Position numbers and translations under genes: made by a program
NCBI RefSeq assembly: GCF_040187885.1
Contig: NZ_JBDPLH010000002.1
Span: 1 to 64,000, forward strand
DNA: 64,000 bases
Direction: 5' to 3'
Source: Roseateles_E cavernae
GTDB taxonomy: Bacteria; Pseudomonadota; Gammaproteobacteria; Burkholderiales; Burkholderiaceae_C
Shown here: one piece after another, positions 8,290-15,756 of the stretch
Layout of the letters: each line of letters starts with the position of its first letter
How positions within the stretch are numbered: position 1 is the first letter of the stretch
The notes under the pieces: model-generated
The model's input: only the letters and a program-made list of their open reading frames with translations
The model's database searches: none
What the model was told of the DNA's origin: nothing

Positions 8290-8630
8290 CAAAACACTCC
8301 TTGCGAACCGGGTTCGCGGCGGGATAAACAATGCGGCGGCGCCACTGCGGCGCGGGCAGCGTGAAACGTAGCGGGACCAGAGAAACCGGGACCAGACATA
8401 CAGAGCCGGCAGGACGGGCTCTTGGAGCGGGAACGGCTGACGCCGATCCGGGGCCAGGTTCGGACCCCAGGGACGGTGGGCGGCAGCATCGCAAGCCGGC
8501 GAGGCCTGCGGGTTGAAGTGTTGGCGTTAAGGTGTCGCTGTGGTGAACCAGGCCACAACTTGCGCAAATGATAAACGATTGATTATCTTGCGCAAGTGCT
8601 TTTTATCGTGATTGATCAAGAAGTTAGGGA
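8290..8630. other. 341-bp stretch without a convincing gene
   Basis: No open frame here has a ribosome site and plausible codon use. It holds the ribosome site and probably the promoter of the minus-strand gene starting at 8289, a small perfect dyad GCGAACC-G-GGTTCGC at 8303-8317 just upstream of that site, and an AT-richer dyad at 8558-8604. Confidence 0.6.
8558..8604. promoter_or_regulatory. Long dyad: paired TTGCGCAA sites, or a plus-strand terminator
   Basis: ACTTGCGCAA (8558-8567) is the exact complement of TTGCGCAAGT (8588-8597). Inside, GATAA (8570-8574) pairs with TTATC (8583-8587), leaving an 8-base loop. TTTTT follows at 8600-8604. Each arm contains the self-complementary octamer TTGCGCAA, so the site may instead be two operator sites 28 bp apart. 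Confidence 0.55.
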
Positions 8631-9224
8631 TCAGCGCTTCTTCGGCTTCAAGGGCGCGATGCCTTGCTGCAGCTTGCGCCAGGCATCGACATCGTCGGCC
8701 ATCTGCGCCAGTGCCGCCGGCCGGGCGCTGCCGGCCGGGCTGCGCGTGGTGGCTGTGCCGCCTGCGGCGGCCGGCTTGACCGCCGCCGCCTCGGTGGGCG
8801 GCGGCGTCAGCACCTCGCCCAGCAGGTCCAGCAAACGGGTGCGGGCGCGCTGCGGGTGGCGGCGGTAATAGGTCAGCACCAGGCCGACGATGAAGCGTTC
8901 ATCATCGTCCTGCGGCACGCTGGGCGTGGCCTCCTGCACCGGGCTGGCGGCCGGTGTGGCCGGGTGGTCGTGATCCATCCAGCCCGGCGGCTTGTGGAAC
9001 AGCTGCTCGAACTGGCGCGCCAGCCGCTCGCCGATCTGGCGGGAGCGGCCCTTGATCTGGCTCCAGTAGCTCGGTTGGATCTGCAAGCGCTCCGCGAAAC
9101 GCCGCTCCAGCCCACGCAAGGTGGCGGCATCGGGGTGTTTGACGGTGGCGGCGACGAATTCTTCAAACAGGCGCATCGCATTGTCCAAACGGACTTGTGC
9201 GGTGTCCCGGGGAGCGGATGACAT
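8631..9224 (-). CDS. Cro/CI-like putative DNA-binding protein
   Basis: A 197-residue soluble protein. The N-terminal 90 residues look like a helix-turn-helix of the Cro/CI sort: ATLRGLERRFAERLQIQPSYW then SQIKGRSRQIGERLARQFE, followed by HKPPGWMDHDH, a tail seen in phage-type repressors. The middle is a low-complexity Pro/Ala linker and the end is basic (LKPKKR). Target genes are unknown. A two-site dyad lies 27 bp beyond its stop codon. No clear ribosome site precedes ATG 9224; ATG 9176 is an alternative start. No other phage genes are nearby. Confidence 0.72.
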   Translation of the reverse strand: MSSAPRDTAQVRLDNAMRLFEEFVAATVKHPDAATLRGLERRFAERLQIQPSYWSQIKGRSRQIGERLARQFEQLFHKPPGWMDHDHPATPAASPVQEATPSVPQDDDERFIVGLVLTYYRRHPQRARTRLLDLLGEVLTPPPTEAAAVKPAAAGGTATTRSPAGSARPAALAQMADDVDAWRKLQQGIAPLKPKKR

Positions 9225-9287
9225 CTGCGTATGATAAAGCTCCCTTCATCCTGGGCCGCCGGTCCGGGGCTGGCCGAGGAGAGCGAG

Positions 9288-9896
9288 ATGACTTTTTTCA
9301 TGGCTTCTCTGCTGCGCGCGGGCGCTTTGTGGGTCCTGTGCGTCGCGGCCTTGCCGGTGGTGGCCGCCGAGCGCAGTCTTGATAAAGAAGTGATCATCAA
9401 GGCCAGCCTGGACCAGGCCTGGCAGAGCTGGACCACCCGCGAAGGCATCGTCGCCTTCTTTGCGCCCGATGCCAGGATAGAACCGCGGGTCGGCGGTGCC
9501 TTCCAGATCTATATCGATCCCGGCGCCGCGCCGGGCATGAAGGGCGCCGACGAGATGCGCTTCCTGGCGCTGCAACCCAAGAAGATGCTCAGCTTCGACT
9601 GGAATGCACCGCCGCATCTGCCCGAGGCGCGGGCCCAGCGCACATTCGTGATCCTGCGTTTCGAGCCCATCAGCGAGACCGAGACCCGGGTGCGCCTGCA
9701 CCACACCGGCTGGGGCGAGGGCGGCGAGTGGGACAAGGCCTATGCCTACTTCGATCGGGCCTGGGGCAACGTGCTCGCCAATCTGAAGAAGCGCTATGAC
9801 AGCGGCCCGCAGGACTGGACCGAGTGGCTGGCCCAGCTGGCGCAGTGGCGCGCCCAGCAGAAGGCTGCTGCAGCGGCCTCCGCAGCGAGCAAGTGA
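9288..9896 (+). CDS. Exported SRPBCC (AHSA1-like) protein
   Basis: A 202-residue protein with a signal peptide (hydrophobic run LLRAGALWVLCVAALPVVAA, cleavage near AAERS) and a START/Bet v1-type domain of the AHSA1 group: VIIKASLDQAWQSWTTREGI, then GGAFQIYIDP and LHHTGWGEGGEWDKAYAYFD. The C-terminus is an Ala/Lys-rich tail. Start ATG 9288 is preceded by GAGGAGAGCG. These domains bind hydrophobic ligands in a cavity; most relatives are cytoplasmic, so an exported copy is less usual. Ligand unknown. Confidence 0.85.
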   Translation: MTFFMASLLRAGALWVLCVAALPVVAAERSLDKEVIIKASLDQAWQSWTTREGIVAFFAPDARIEPRVGGAFQIYIDPGAAPGMKGADEMRFLALQPKKMLSFDWNAPPHLPEARAQRTFVILRFEPISETETRVRLHHTGWGEGGEWDKAYAYFDRAWGNVLANLKKRYDSGPQDWTEWLAQLAQWRAQQKAAAAASAASK

Positions 9897-9899
9897 GGG

Positions 9900-11993
9900 C
9901 TACTCCTCGTCCTTGACCTTGTAGGACGAGATCAGTGCCGTTTGGGTGTTGGGTGGCACCGCCTCGTAGTGCGACAGCGCCAAGGTGTAGCGGCCCTGGC
10001 CGCTGGTCATCGCATTGAGCCGGGTCTGGTAGCTGGCCAGCTCGGCCAGCGGCGCCAGGCCCTGCACCGTGATCACGCCGGGCACGGCCGAGCGCGTGCC
10101 ATTGACCTGGCCACGCCGCGCCGCCAGGTCGCCGGTGATATCGCCCATGGCCGCCTCGGGCGTGCTGATCTCGACATGGACGATGGGCTCCAGCACCAGC
10201 GGTCGCGCCTCGCGCACGGCGGCGATCAAGGCCTTGCGGCCGGCGGTGACGAAGGCGATCTCCTTGCTGTCGACCGAATGGTGCTTGCCGTCGAACACCG
10301 TGACCCGCAGATCGACCAGCGGATAGCCGGCGACGACGCCGCTGTCCAGTGCCGAACGCACACCCTTCTCGACCGCCGGCATGAACTGGCCCGGTATCGT
10401 GCCGCCCTTGACCGCGTCGACGAACTCGAAGCCGGCACCGCGCGCCAGCGGCTCGATGCGCAGATAGACCTCGCCGAACTGACCGGCCCCGCCGCTCTGC
10501 TTCTTGTGCCGGTAGTGGCCCTCGGCCGGACTCGAGACGGTCTCGCGGTAGGCGATGCGCGGCGGCTGGGTCTGCACCTCGAACTTGTAGGTCTCGCGCA
10601 GCCGCTCCAGCAGCATGCGCAGATGCAGCTCGCCCAGGCCATAGACCAGGGTCTCGTTGGTCACGCTGGCATGCTCGACCTTCAGGCAGGGGTCTTCGTC
10701 GATCAGGCGGTTCAGGATCTCCCACAGCCGCTGCTCGTCGCCATGGCGCGCCGGGCTGATCGCCAGGCCATGCACCGGTACCGGGAACTCGAGTGGCGCC
10801 AGGTGGATGTGCTCGTCCTCGGGCGCGTCATGCAGCACCGCGTCGTAATGCAGCTCCTCGACCTTGGCGATCGCGCAGATATCGCCCGGCAGGGCCTGCT
10901 CGATCTCGACATGCTCCTTGCCCTGCAGCAGGAACAGGTGGCCGACACGAAAGGGCTTGCGCGCATGGCCCACGAAGAGCTGGCTGTTCTTCGTCAAGCT
11001 GCCCTGGTGCACCCGCAACACCCCCATCTTGCCCAGATAGGGGTCGGCATTGATCTTGAACACATGGGCCAGCACATGGGCGCCGGGCTCTGGCAGGGCC
11101 TGCAGCGGCAGCGCGTCCGGCCCCTCGCCGCGCAGGAACAGCGGCGGATTGCCTTCGCTCGGATTGGGCAGCAGGCGCGCTATCACGTCCAGCAGCTCGG
11201 CCACGCCGGCACCGGTGCGCGCCGAGGTAAAGCAGACCGGGATCAGATGGCCTTCGCGCAGCGCCTGCTCCAGCGGTGCATGCAGCTCGCTGGCGTCGAC
11301 ATCGCCCTCGTTCAGATAGCGATCGACGAAAGCCGCGTCCACCTCGACGACCTGCTCCACCAAGGCGCGATGGGCCTCGGCCACCGACGAGAAATCGCTG
11401 GCCCCGCTGCTGCTGTAGAAGCAGTCCTGCACCCGCGTGCCGCCATCGGCCGGCAGGTTCAGCGGCAGGCATTCGCGGCCGAAGCTCGCACGCAGCTGCT
11501 CCAGCAGCGCCGGCAGCTGCACGCCGGGCGCGTCGATGCGGTTGATCACGATCAGGCGGCACAGCCCGCGCTGCGCGGCGGTCTCCATCATGCGCGAGGC
11601 CATCAGCTCGATGCCGTTGAGCGCATTGATCACGACGATGGCCGTGTCGGCCGCCTCCAGCGCCGGCAGCGACTGGCCGATGAAGTCCGGCGCGCCGGGC
11701 GTGTCGATCGCATGGATGCGCAGGCCGCCATGGTTCATGTGCACGACCGAGGCATGCAGCGAATGCTGGGCGCGCTTTTCCAGCGGATCGAAGTCGCTGA
11801 CCGTGTTGCCGCGCTCCACCGAGCCGGCCGCAGCGATCGCGCCGGCCTGATGCAGCAAGGCCTCGATCAGGCTGGTCTTGCCGGCGCCGGCCGGCCCCAC
11901 CAGGGCCAGGGCGCGGATCTGGGCGATCTGCGCGGAGAGGCCCAGACTGCCCGGGGCTGCAGTCTCTGGGGCCTTGCTGTGGCTGGCGGGCAT
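9900..11993 (-). CDS. Elongation factor G-like GTPase (EF-G paralogue)
   Basis: A 697-residue protein with the five-domain layout of EF-G, but divergent from the canonical FusA at 61334-63436. The P-loop is GPAGAGKTS where FusA has AHIDAGKTT; G3 is DTPGAPDF instead of DTPGHVDF, so the catalytic His is replaced by Ala; G4 is VINRIDAP. The domain IV segment HYRHKKQSGGAGQFGEVYLRIEP is retained. It fits the 'EF-G-like' or FusA2 group, whose roles (ribosome recycling, stress) are poorly known. Start ATG 11993 (MPASHSKAPET) follows a GGAGTG sequence. Confidence 0.9.
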   Translation of the reverse strand: MPASHSKAPETAAPGSLGLSAQIAQIRALALVGPAGAGKTSLIEALLHQAGAIAAAGSVERGNTVSDFDPLEKRAQHSLHASVVHMNHGGLRIHAIDTPGAPDFIGQSLPALEAADTAIVVINALNGIELMASRMMETAAQRGLCRLIVINRIDAPGVQLPALLEQLRASFGRECLPLNLPADGGTRVQDCFYSSSGASDFSSVAEAHRALVEQVVEVDAAFVDRYLNEGDVDASELHAPLEQALREGHLIPVCFTSARTGAGVAELLDVIARLLPNPSEGNPPLFLRGEGPDALPLQALPEPGAHVLAHVFKINADPYLGKMGVLRVHQGSLTKNSQLFVGHARKPFRVGHLFLLQGKEHVEIEQALPGDICAIAKVEELHYDAVLHDAPEDEHIHLAPLEFPVPVHGLAISPARHGDEQRLWEILNRLIDEDPCLKVEHASVTNETLVYGLGELHLRMLLERLRETYKFEVQTQPPRIAYRETVSSPAEGHYRHKKQSGGAGQFGEVYLRIEPLARGAGFEFVDAVKGGTIPGQFMPAVEKGVRSALDSGVVAGYPLVDLRVTVFDGKHHSVDSKEIAFVTAGRKALIAAVREARPLVLEPIVHVEISTPEAAMGDITGDLAARRGQVNGTRSAVPGVITVQGLAPLAELASYQTRLNAMTSGQGRYTLALSHYEAVPPNTQTALISSYKVKDEE

Positions 11994-12070
11994 GGGCGCA
12001 CTCCTTCGGTCATTGCACAGGGATGACGGCTGAAGCAGTGCCGGGTCTTGAGCCCCGGCTTGGGCACAGC

Positions 12071-13384
12071 CTAGGGCAAGCGCGGCTGCGGCACAAGAGG
12101 CCTGTTCCCTGGGCGCGCCGCCGCGCGGCTGGCCGCCGTGAAGGCGTAATCCAGCTCCGGCACGCGGCCGCCGACGATGTCGGCGATGGCCGCGCCCGAG
12201 CCGCAGCTGTGGGTCCAGCCTAGCGTGCCATGGCCGGTATTGAGAAAGAGGTTGCCGATCCTGCTGCGGCCGATATAGGGCAGATTGGACGGGGTGGCGG
12301 GGCGCAGGCCGGTCCAGTACTGCGCGCCCGAGCCGTCGCTCATCTGCGGGAACAGCTCGCGGGTGCGTCGCACGATGGCCTCGCAGCGGGCCAGGTTCAG
12401 GCTCGTGTCGTAGCCGTTGAGCTCGGCCGTGCCGGCGATGCGCAGCCGGTCGCCCAGGCGCGAGAACACCAGCTTGTACTCGTCGTCGGTCAGCGAGACC
12501 TGGTAGCTGTGCTCGGGCGCGGTGACCGGCAAGGTGACCGAATAGCCCTTGGCCGGATAGATGTTCAGATCGACACCCAGCTCGCGTGCCAGGCCGCGGC
12601 TGAACGAGCCCAGGCACAGCACATGGGCGTCGGCCTGCAGGCGCTGCACCTCGCCGCGCGCATCGGCCACGATGAGCTGATCGATGCGGTCGCCGCTGCG
12701 CTCGAAGCCCAGGATGCGGGTCTCGTAGCGGAACTGCACGCCGGCCGCCGCGCACAGCCGCGCCAGTTCCTGCGTGAACAGGTGCGCGTCGCCCGACTCG
12801 TCGCTGGGGGTCATGCTGCCGCCGACGATCTTTGAGCGGCACTGCGCCAGCGCCGGCTCGATGGCCACGCACTCGTCCGGGCTCTTCATGTCCAGCTCGC
12901 AGCCCTGCTCGCGCATCAGGCGGGCCGGTTCCTGGGCCGCCTCGTACTCGGCCTCGCTGGTGTAGAAGTGCAGGATGCCCTGGGTGCGCTGCGCGTACTC
13001 GATGCCGGTGGCGGCGCGCAGCGCCTGCAGCTTGGCGCGGCTGTACAGGCCCAGGCTGACGATGTTGCGGATATTGTGGGCGGTACGGCCCGGTGTGCAT
13101 TCACGCAGGAACTGCAGGCCCCAGCGCCATTGCGCGGCATCGGCACGCAGGCGGAACAGCAGCGGCGCATCCTCGCGCATCAGCCACTTCAGCACCTTCA
13201 GCGGCGCGCCCGGATTGGCCCAGGGCTCGGCGTGCGAGACCGAGATCTGGCCGCCGTTGGCGAAGCTGGTCTCCAGGCCGGCAGCCGGCTGGCGCTCGAT
13301 GACGGTGACCTCGTGGCCGGCCTGGCGCAGATACCAGGCGGTGGTGATGCCGGTGACGCCGGCGCCGAGAACGATGACTTGCAT
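12071..13384 (-). CDS. dadA: D-amino acid dehydrogenase (FAD-dependent, DadA family)
   Basis: A 437-residue flavoprotein that oxidises D-amino acids to keto acids and ammonia, passing electrons to the membrane chain. The FAD-binding dinucleotide fold VIVLGAGVTGITTAWYL is at the very N-terminus, the acidic VIERQ at about residue 30, and the C-terminal GNLFLNTGHGTLGWTHSCGSG is the family's FAD-contact signature. Start ATG 13384 has a GGAG site at proper spacing. A tandem glycine riboswitch lies just upstream, so this copy may be tuned to glycine and could use glycine or D-alanine; that substrate is inference. Confidence 0.92.
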   Translation of the reverse strand: MQVIVLGAGVTGITTAWYLRQAGHEVTVIERQPAAGLETSFANGGQISVSHAEPWANPGAPLKVLKWLMREDAPLLFRLRADAAQWRWGLQFLRECTPGRTAHNIRNIVSLGLYSRAKLQALRAATGIEYAQRTQGILHFYTSEAEYEAAQEPARLMREQGCELDMKSPDECVAIEPALAQCRSKIVGGSMTPSDESGDAHLFTQELARLCAAAGVQFRYETRILGFERSGDRIDQLIVADARGEVQRLQADAHVLCLGSFSRGLARELGVDLNIYPAKGYSVTLPVTAPEHSYQVSLTDDEYKLVFSRLGDRLRIAGTAELNGYDTSLNLARCEAIVRRTRELFPQMSDGSGAQYWTGLRPATPSNLPYIGRSRIGNLFLNTGHGTLGWTHSCGSGAAIADIVGGRVPELDYAFTAASRAAARPGNRPLVPQPRLP

Positions 13385-13474
13385 GCTGAACTCCAGGAGG
13401 AGCTGAGCGCCAGACGGACGTGGGTTATGGAGGGAAGAAACCCGGGCATGCGTGCGCCTGACGCGCGCCGCTCC

Positions 13475-13658
13475 CGCTGTCCCTGATACCTGAGAGATTC
13501 AGCGCCCATCACCCGATGTGCGCCTTGCTCCTTCGGTGGCGGTCCCTTGCGGACCGCGCTCTCCAGCATTCGGCTTGTGACGGATCCAGTACGGGGCCTG
13601 AGCGAGTATGGGAGCTTGCGCCTTCGGCGGCATGCGCGAGGGCATGCTCTCTCCTGAA
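13475..13658 (-). promoter_or_regulatory. Tandem glycine riboswitch
   Basis: Read on the minus strand, two glycine-aptamer cores follow each other. Aptamer 1 (about 13567-13658) begins GGAGAG, then GCCGAAGGCGCAAGC and CGCTCAGG. Aptamer 2 (about 13475-13566) begins GGAGAG, then CACCGAAGGAGCAAGGCGC, ATCTCTCAGGTA and GGGACAGCG. The GGAGAG start, the CCGAAGG-GCAA core and the CTCAGGTA element are the conserved marks of the Rfam glycine family. Its 3' end is about 90 bp before dadA. Expression platform not resolved. Confidence 0.9.
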
Positions 13659-13765
13659 TCCGGGGCCCAGTGTAGGCGGGGCCCTGATGGGGCGTCAACC
13701 CTGCGCGGGCGCCGCGGCCGTCGCCTGCAGTAAGCTGGCGGGCCATCCCCGTGCGGGAGTTCACG

Positions 13766-14944
13766 ATGCGTCTCGAATCCATGTCCAAACTGAGTCTTGC
13801 TGTCGCCAGTGTCATTTTTGCCGTGGCCTGCGGCGGGGGCGGGGGCGGCGAGGTGGTCGCCGCGCCCACCCCGCCGGCGACACCGCCGCCCGCTGCGGCG
13901 CCGCAGCTGACGACTCTGCACAGCGGCTTGTCGGCGCCCTGGGGCCTGGCCCTGCTGCCCGATGGCCGCATGCTGGTGACGCAAAAGGCCGGCAGCCTGC
14001 TGCTGCTCAGCGCCGATGGCCGCAGCACGCTGGCCACGATCAGCGGCGTGCCGGCGGTCGTCTCGGCCGGCCAGGGCGGCCTGCTCGATGTCGCGCTCGA
14101 CCCGGACTTCGCGAGCGCGTCCTGGGTCTATCTGTCCTATTCCGAGCCGGGCAGCGGCGCCGAAGCGGGCCGCAGCGGCACCGCGGTGGCGCGTGGTCGC
14201 CTGGTCGGCAATGCCTTGCAGGACGTGGTGGTGATCTTCCGCCAGGCGCCCAAGGTCAGCGGGGGCGGCCATTTCGGCTCGCGTTTGGTGTTCTCCAACG
14301 ACAAGACCCTGTTCGTCACGCTGGGCGAACGCCAGCTCGGCAGCCCCGCGCAAGACCTGGCACAGACCCTGGGCAAGGTGGTGCGCATCCAGCGCGACGG
14401 CAGCATCCCGGCCGGCAATCCGGCGCTGGGCGCCGGTGCGCGGCCCGGCATCTGGAGCTATGGCCACCGCAACCCGCAGGGCGCGGCCCTGCATCCGAGC
14501 AGCGGCGAGCTCTGGCTCAGCGAGCATGGCCCGCAGGGCGGCGACGAGATCAATATCGCTCGAGCCGGCGCCAATTACGGCTGGCCCATCAAGAGCTATG
14601 GCTGCAACTATGGCTCGCCGGTCAGCGAGGGCTGCAGGCTTGGCGGCGGTGTCCATGCGCCGGCCTTTATCGAGCCCCTGACTTACTGGGTGCCGACCTC
14701 GGTGGCGCCGGCCGGCCTGGTCTTCTACACCGGCGCGATGTTCCCCGAGTGGCGCGGCCAGCTGTTCTCCGGCGCGCTGGCCGGCCAGGCCCTGTGGCGG
14801 TTGCAGCTCAGCGGCAACACGGTGGCCGCGCGCGAGGCGATGTTCGCCAGCCTGGGCGAGCGCTTCCGCGATGTGCGCCAGGCGCCGGACGGCGCGCTGC
14901 TGCTGCTGACCGACAGCGGCAAGCTGATGCGGCTGGCGCGCTGA
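13766..14944 (+). CDS. PQQ-dependent sugar dehydrogenase, lipoprotein
   Basis: A 392-residue member of the soluble aldose sugar dehydrogenase (YliI/Asd) family, a six-bladed beta-propeller using PQQ to oxidise aldoses in the periplasm. The N-terminus is a lipoprotein signal (SVIFAVAC then a Gly run), followed by an Ala/Pro spacer. Landmarks are SAPWGLALLPDGRMLVTQ, GGLLDVALDPDF, SYGHRNPQGAALHP and LSEHGPQGGDEINI. I use ATG 13766, with GGGAG 7 bp upstream; GTG 13751 would place that ribosome site inside the gene. No PQQ biosynthesis genes are in the window. Confidence 0.92.
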   Translation: MRLESMSKLSLAVASVIFAVACGGGGGGEVVAAPTPPATPPPAAAPQLTTLHSGLSAPWGLALLPDGRMLVTQKAGSLLLLSADGRSTLATISGVPAVVSAGQGGLLDVALDPDFASASWVYLSYSEPGSGAEAGRSGTAVARGRLVGNALQDVVVIFRQAPKVSGGGHFGSRLVFSNDKTLFVTLGERQLGSPAQDLAQTLGKVVRIQRDGSIPAGNPALGAGARPGIWSYGHRNPQGAALHPSSGELWLSEHGPQGGDEINIARAGANYGWPIKSYGCNYGSPVSEGCRLGGGVHAPAFIEPLTYWVPTSVAPAGLVFYTGAMFPEWRGQLFSGALAGQALWRLQLSGNTVAAREAMFASLGERFRDVRQAPDGALLLLTDSGKLMRLAR

Positions 14945-14955
14945 GGGCTTGATGG

Positions 14956-15756
14956 ATGCTGATGCGCCGGCTGCTGCTCGTCGTCGCGCTGGCGCTGCTG
15001 GTCTATGGCCTGCTGCTGGCCTGGCTGTACTGGCGCCAGGAGCGCCTGCTCTTCATGCCCCAGCCGCTGCCGGCCGCGCACCGCTTCGCGCTGGGCGACG
15101 ATGTCCACGAGCTGCAGATCGCCGTGCCCGATGCCCGGCTGTCGGCCCTGCATCTGCGCCTGCCGGCGCCCTGCGGCCTGGTGTTCTTTCTGCACGGCAA
15201 TGCCGGCAATCTGGACAGCTGGTTCGTCAATGTCGACTTCTACCGCCGCGCCGGCTACGACCTCTTCATGCTGGACTATCGCGGCTACGGCAAGAGCACG
15301 GGCCAGATCGACAGCGAGGCCCAGCTGCGCGCCGATGTGCGGGCCGCCTGGGACAGCGTGGCGCCGCGCTACCGGGGCCTGCGCCGCGTGATCTATGGCC
15401 GTTCGCTGGGCACGGCGCTGGCCGCCGGTCTGGCGGCCGAGGTCAGGCCCGAGCTGACCGTGCTGGTCTCGCCCTATGCCAGCATGGCCGCGCTGATGCG
15501 CCTGCACTATCCCTGGGTGCCGAGGTGGCTGCTGCGCTATCCGCTCGATACCGCCGCCGCTGTCGCGCGCCTCGACGGCCCCCTGCTGCTGCTGCATGGC
15601 GAGCAGGATGAATTGATCCCGCTGCAGCAGGCCGAGCAACTGCTGGCGCACGCGCCGCGAGCCCGGCTGCAGCGCATTGCCGGTGCCGGCCACAATGATC
15701 TGCAGAATTTCGAGCCCTATCTGCAGGCCATGCGCGAGGCGCTGCGCGGCCCCTAG
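14956..15756 (+). CDS. Alpha/beta hydrolase (BEM46/FrsA-like)
   Basis: A 266-residue hydrolase with one N-terminal membrane anchor (about residues 4-22, LLLVVALALLVYGLLLAWLY). The oxyanion motif FFLHGNAGN, nucleophile elbow YGRSLGTALA, acid EQDELIP and histidine GAGHNDLQ form a complete Ser-Asp-His set. It matches the BEM46/ABHD13-like group of unknown substrate. It begins 11 bp after the sugar dehydrogenase, suggesting cotranscription, and its end overlaps the convergent aidB gene by 4 bp. Confidence 0.88.
   Translation: MLMRRLLLVVALALLVYGLLLAWLYWRQERLLFMPQPLPAAHRFALGDDVHELQIAVPDARLSALHLRLPAPCGLVFFLHGNAGNLDSWFVNVDFYRRAGYDLFMLDYRGYGKSTGQIDSEAQLRADVRAAWDSVAPRYRGLRRVIYGRSLGTALAAGLAAEVRPELTVLVSPYASMAALMRLHYPWVPRWLLRYPLDTAAAVARLDGPLLLLHGEQDELIPLQQAEQLLAHAPRARLQRIAGAGHNDLQNFEPYLQAMREALRGP

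Noticed and set aside
8558..8604. The dyad as terminator of the minus-strand Cro-like gene
   Set aside because: On the minus strand the T run is in front of the hairpin, not after it, so it does not end that transcript.
8631..9224. Prophage remnant around the Cro-like gene
   Set aside because: No integrase, structural genes, att-like repeats or change in base composition nearby.
12001..13100. N-terminal extension of the EF-G paralogue through dadA
   Set aside because: The extended frame is read in another phase of dadA and is low-complexity; EF-G similarity starts only at the ATG at 11993.
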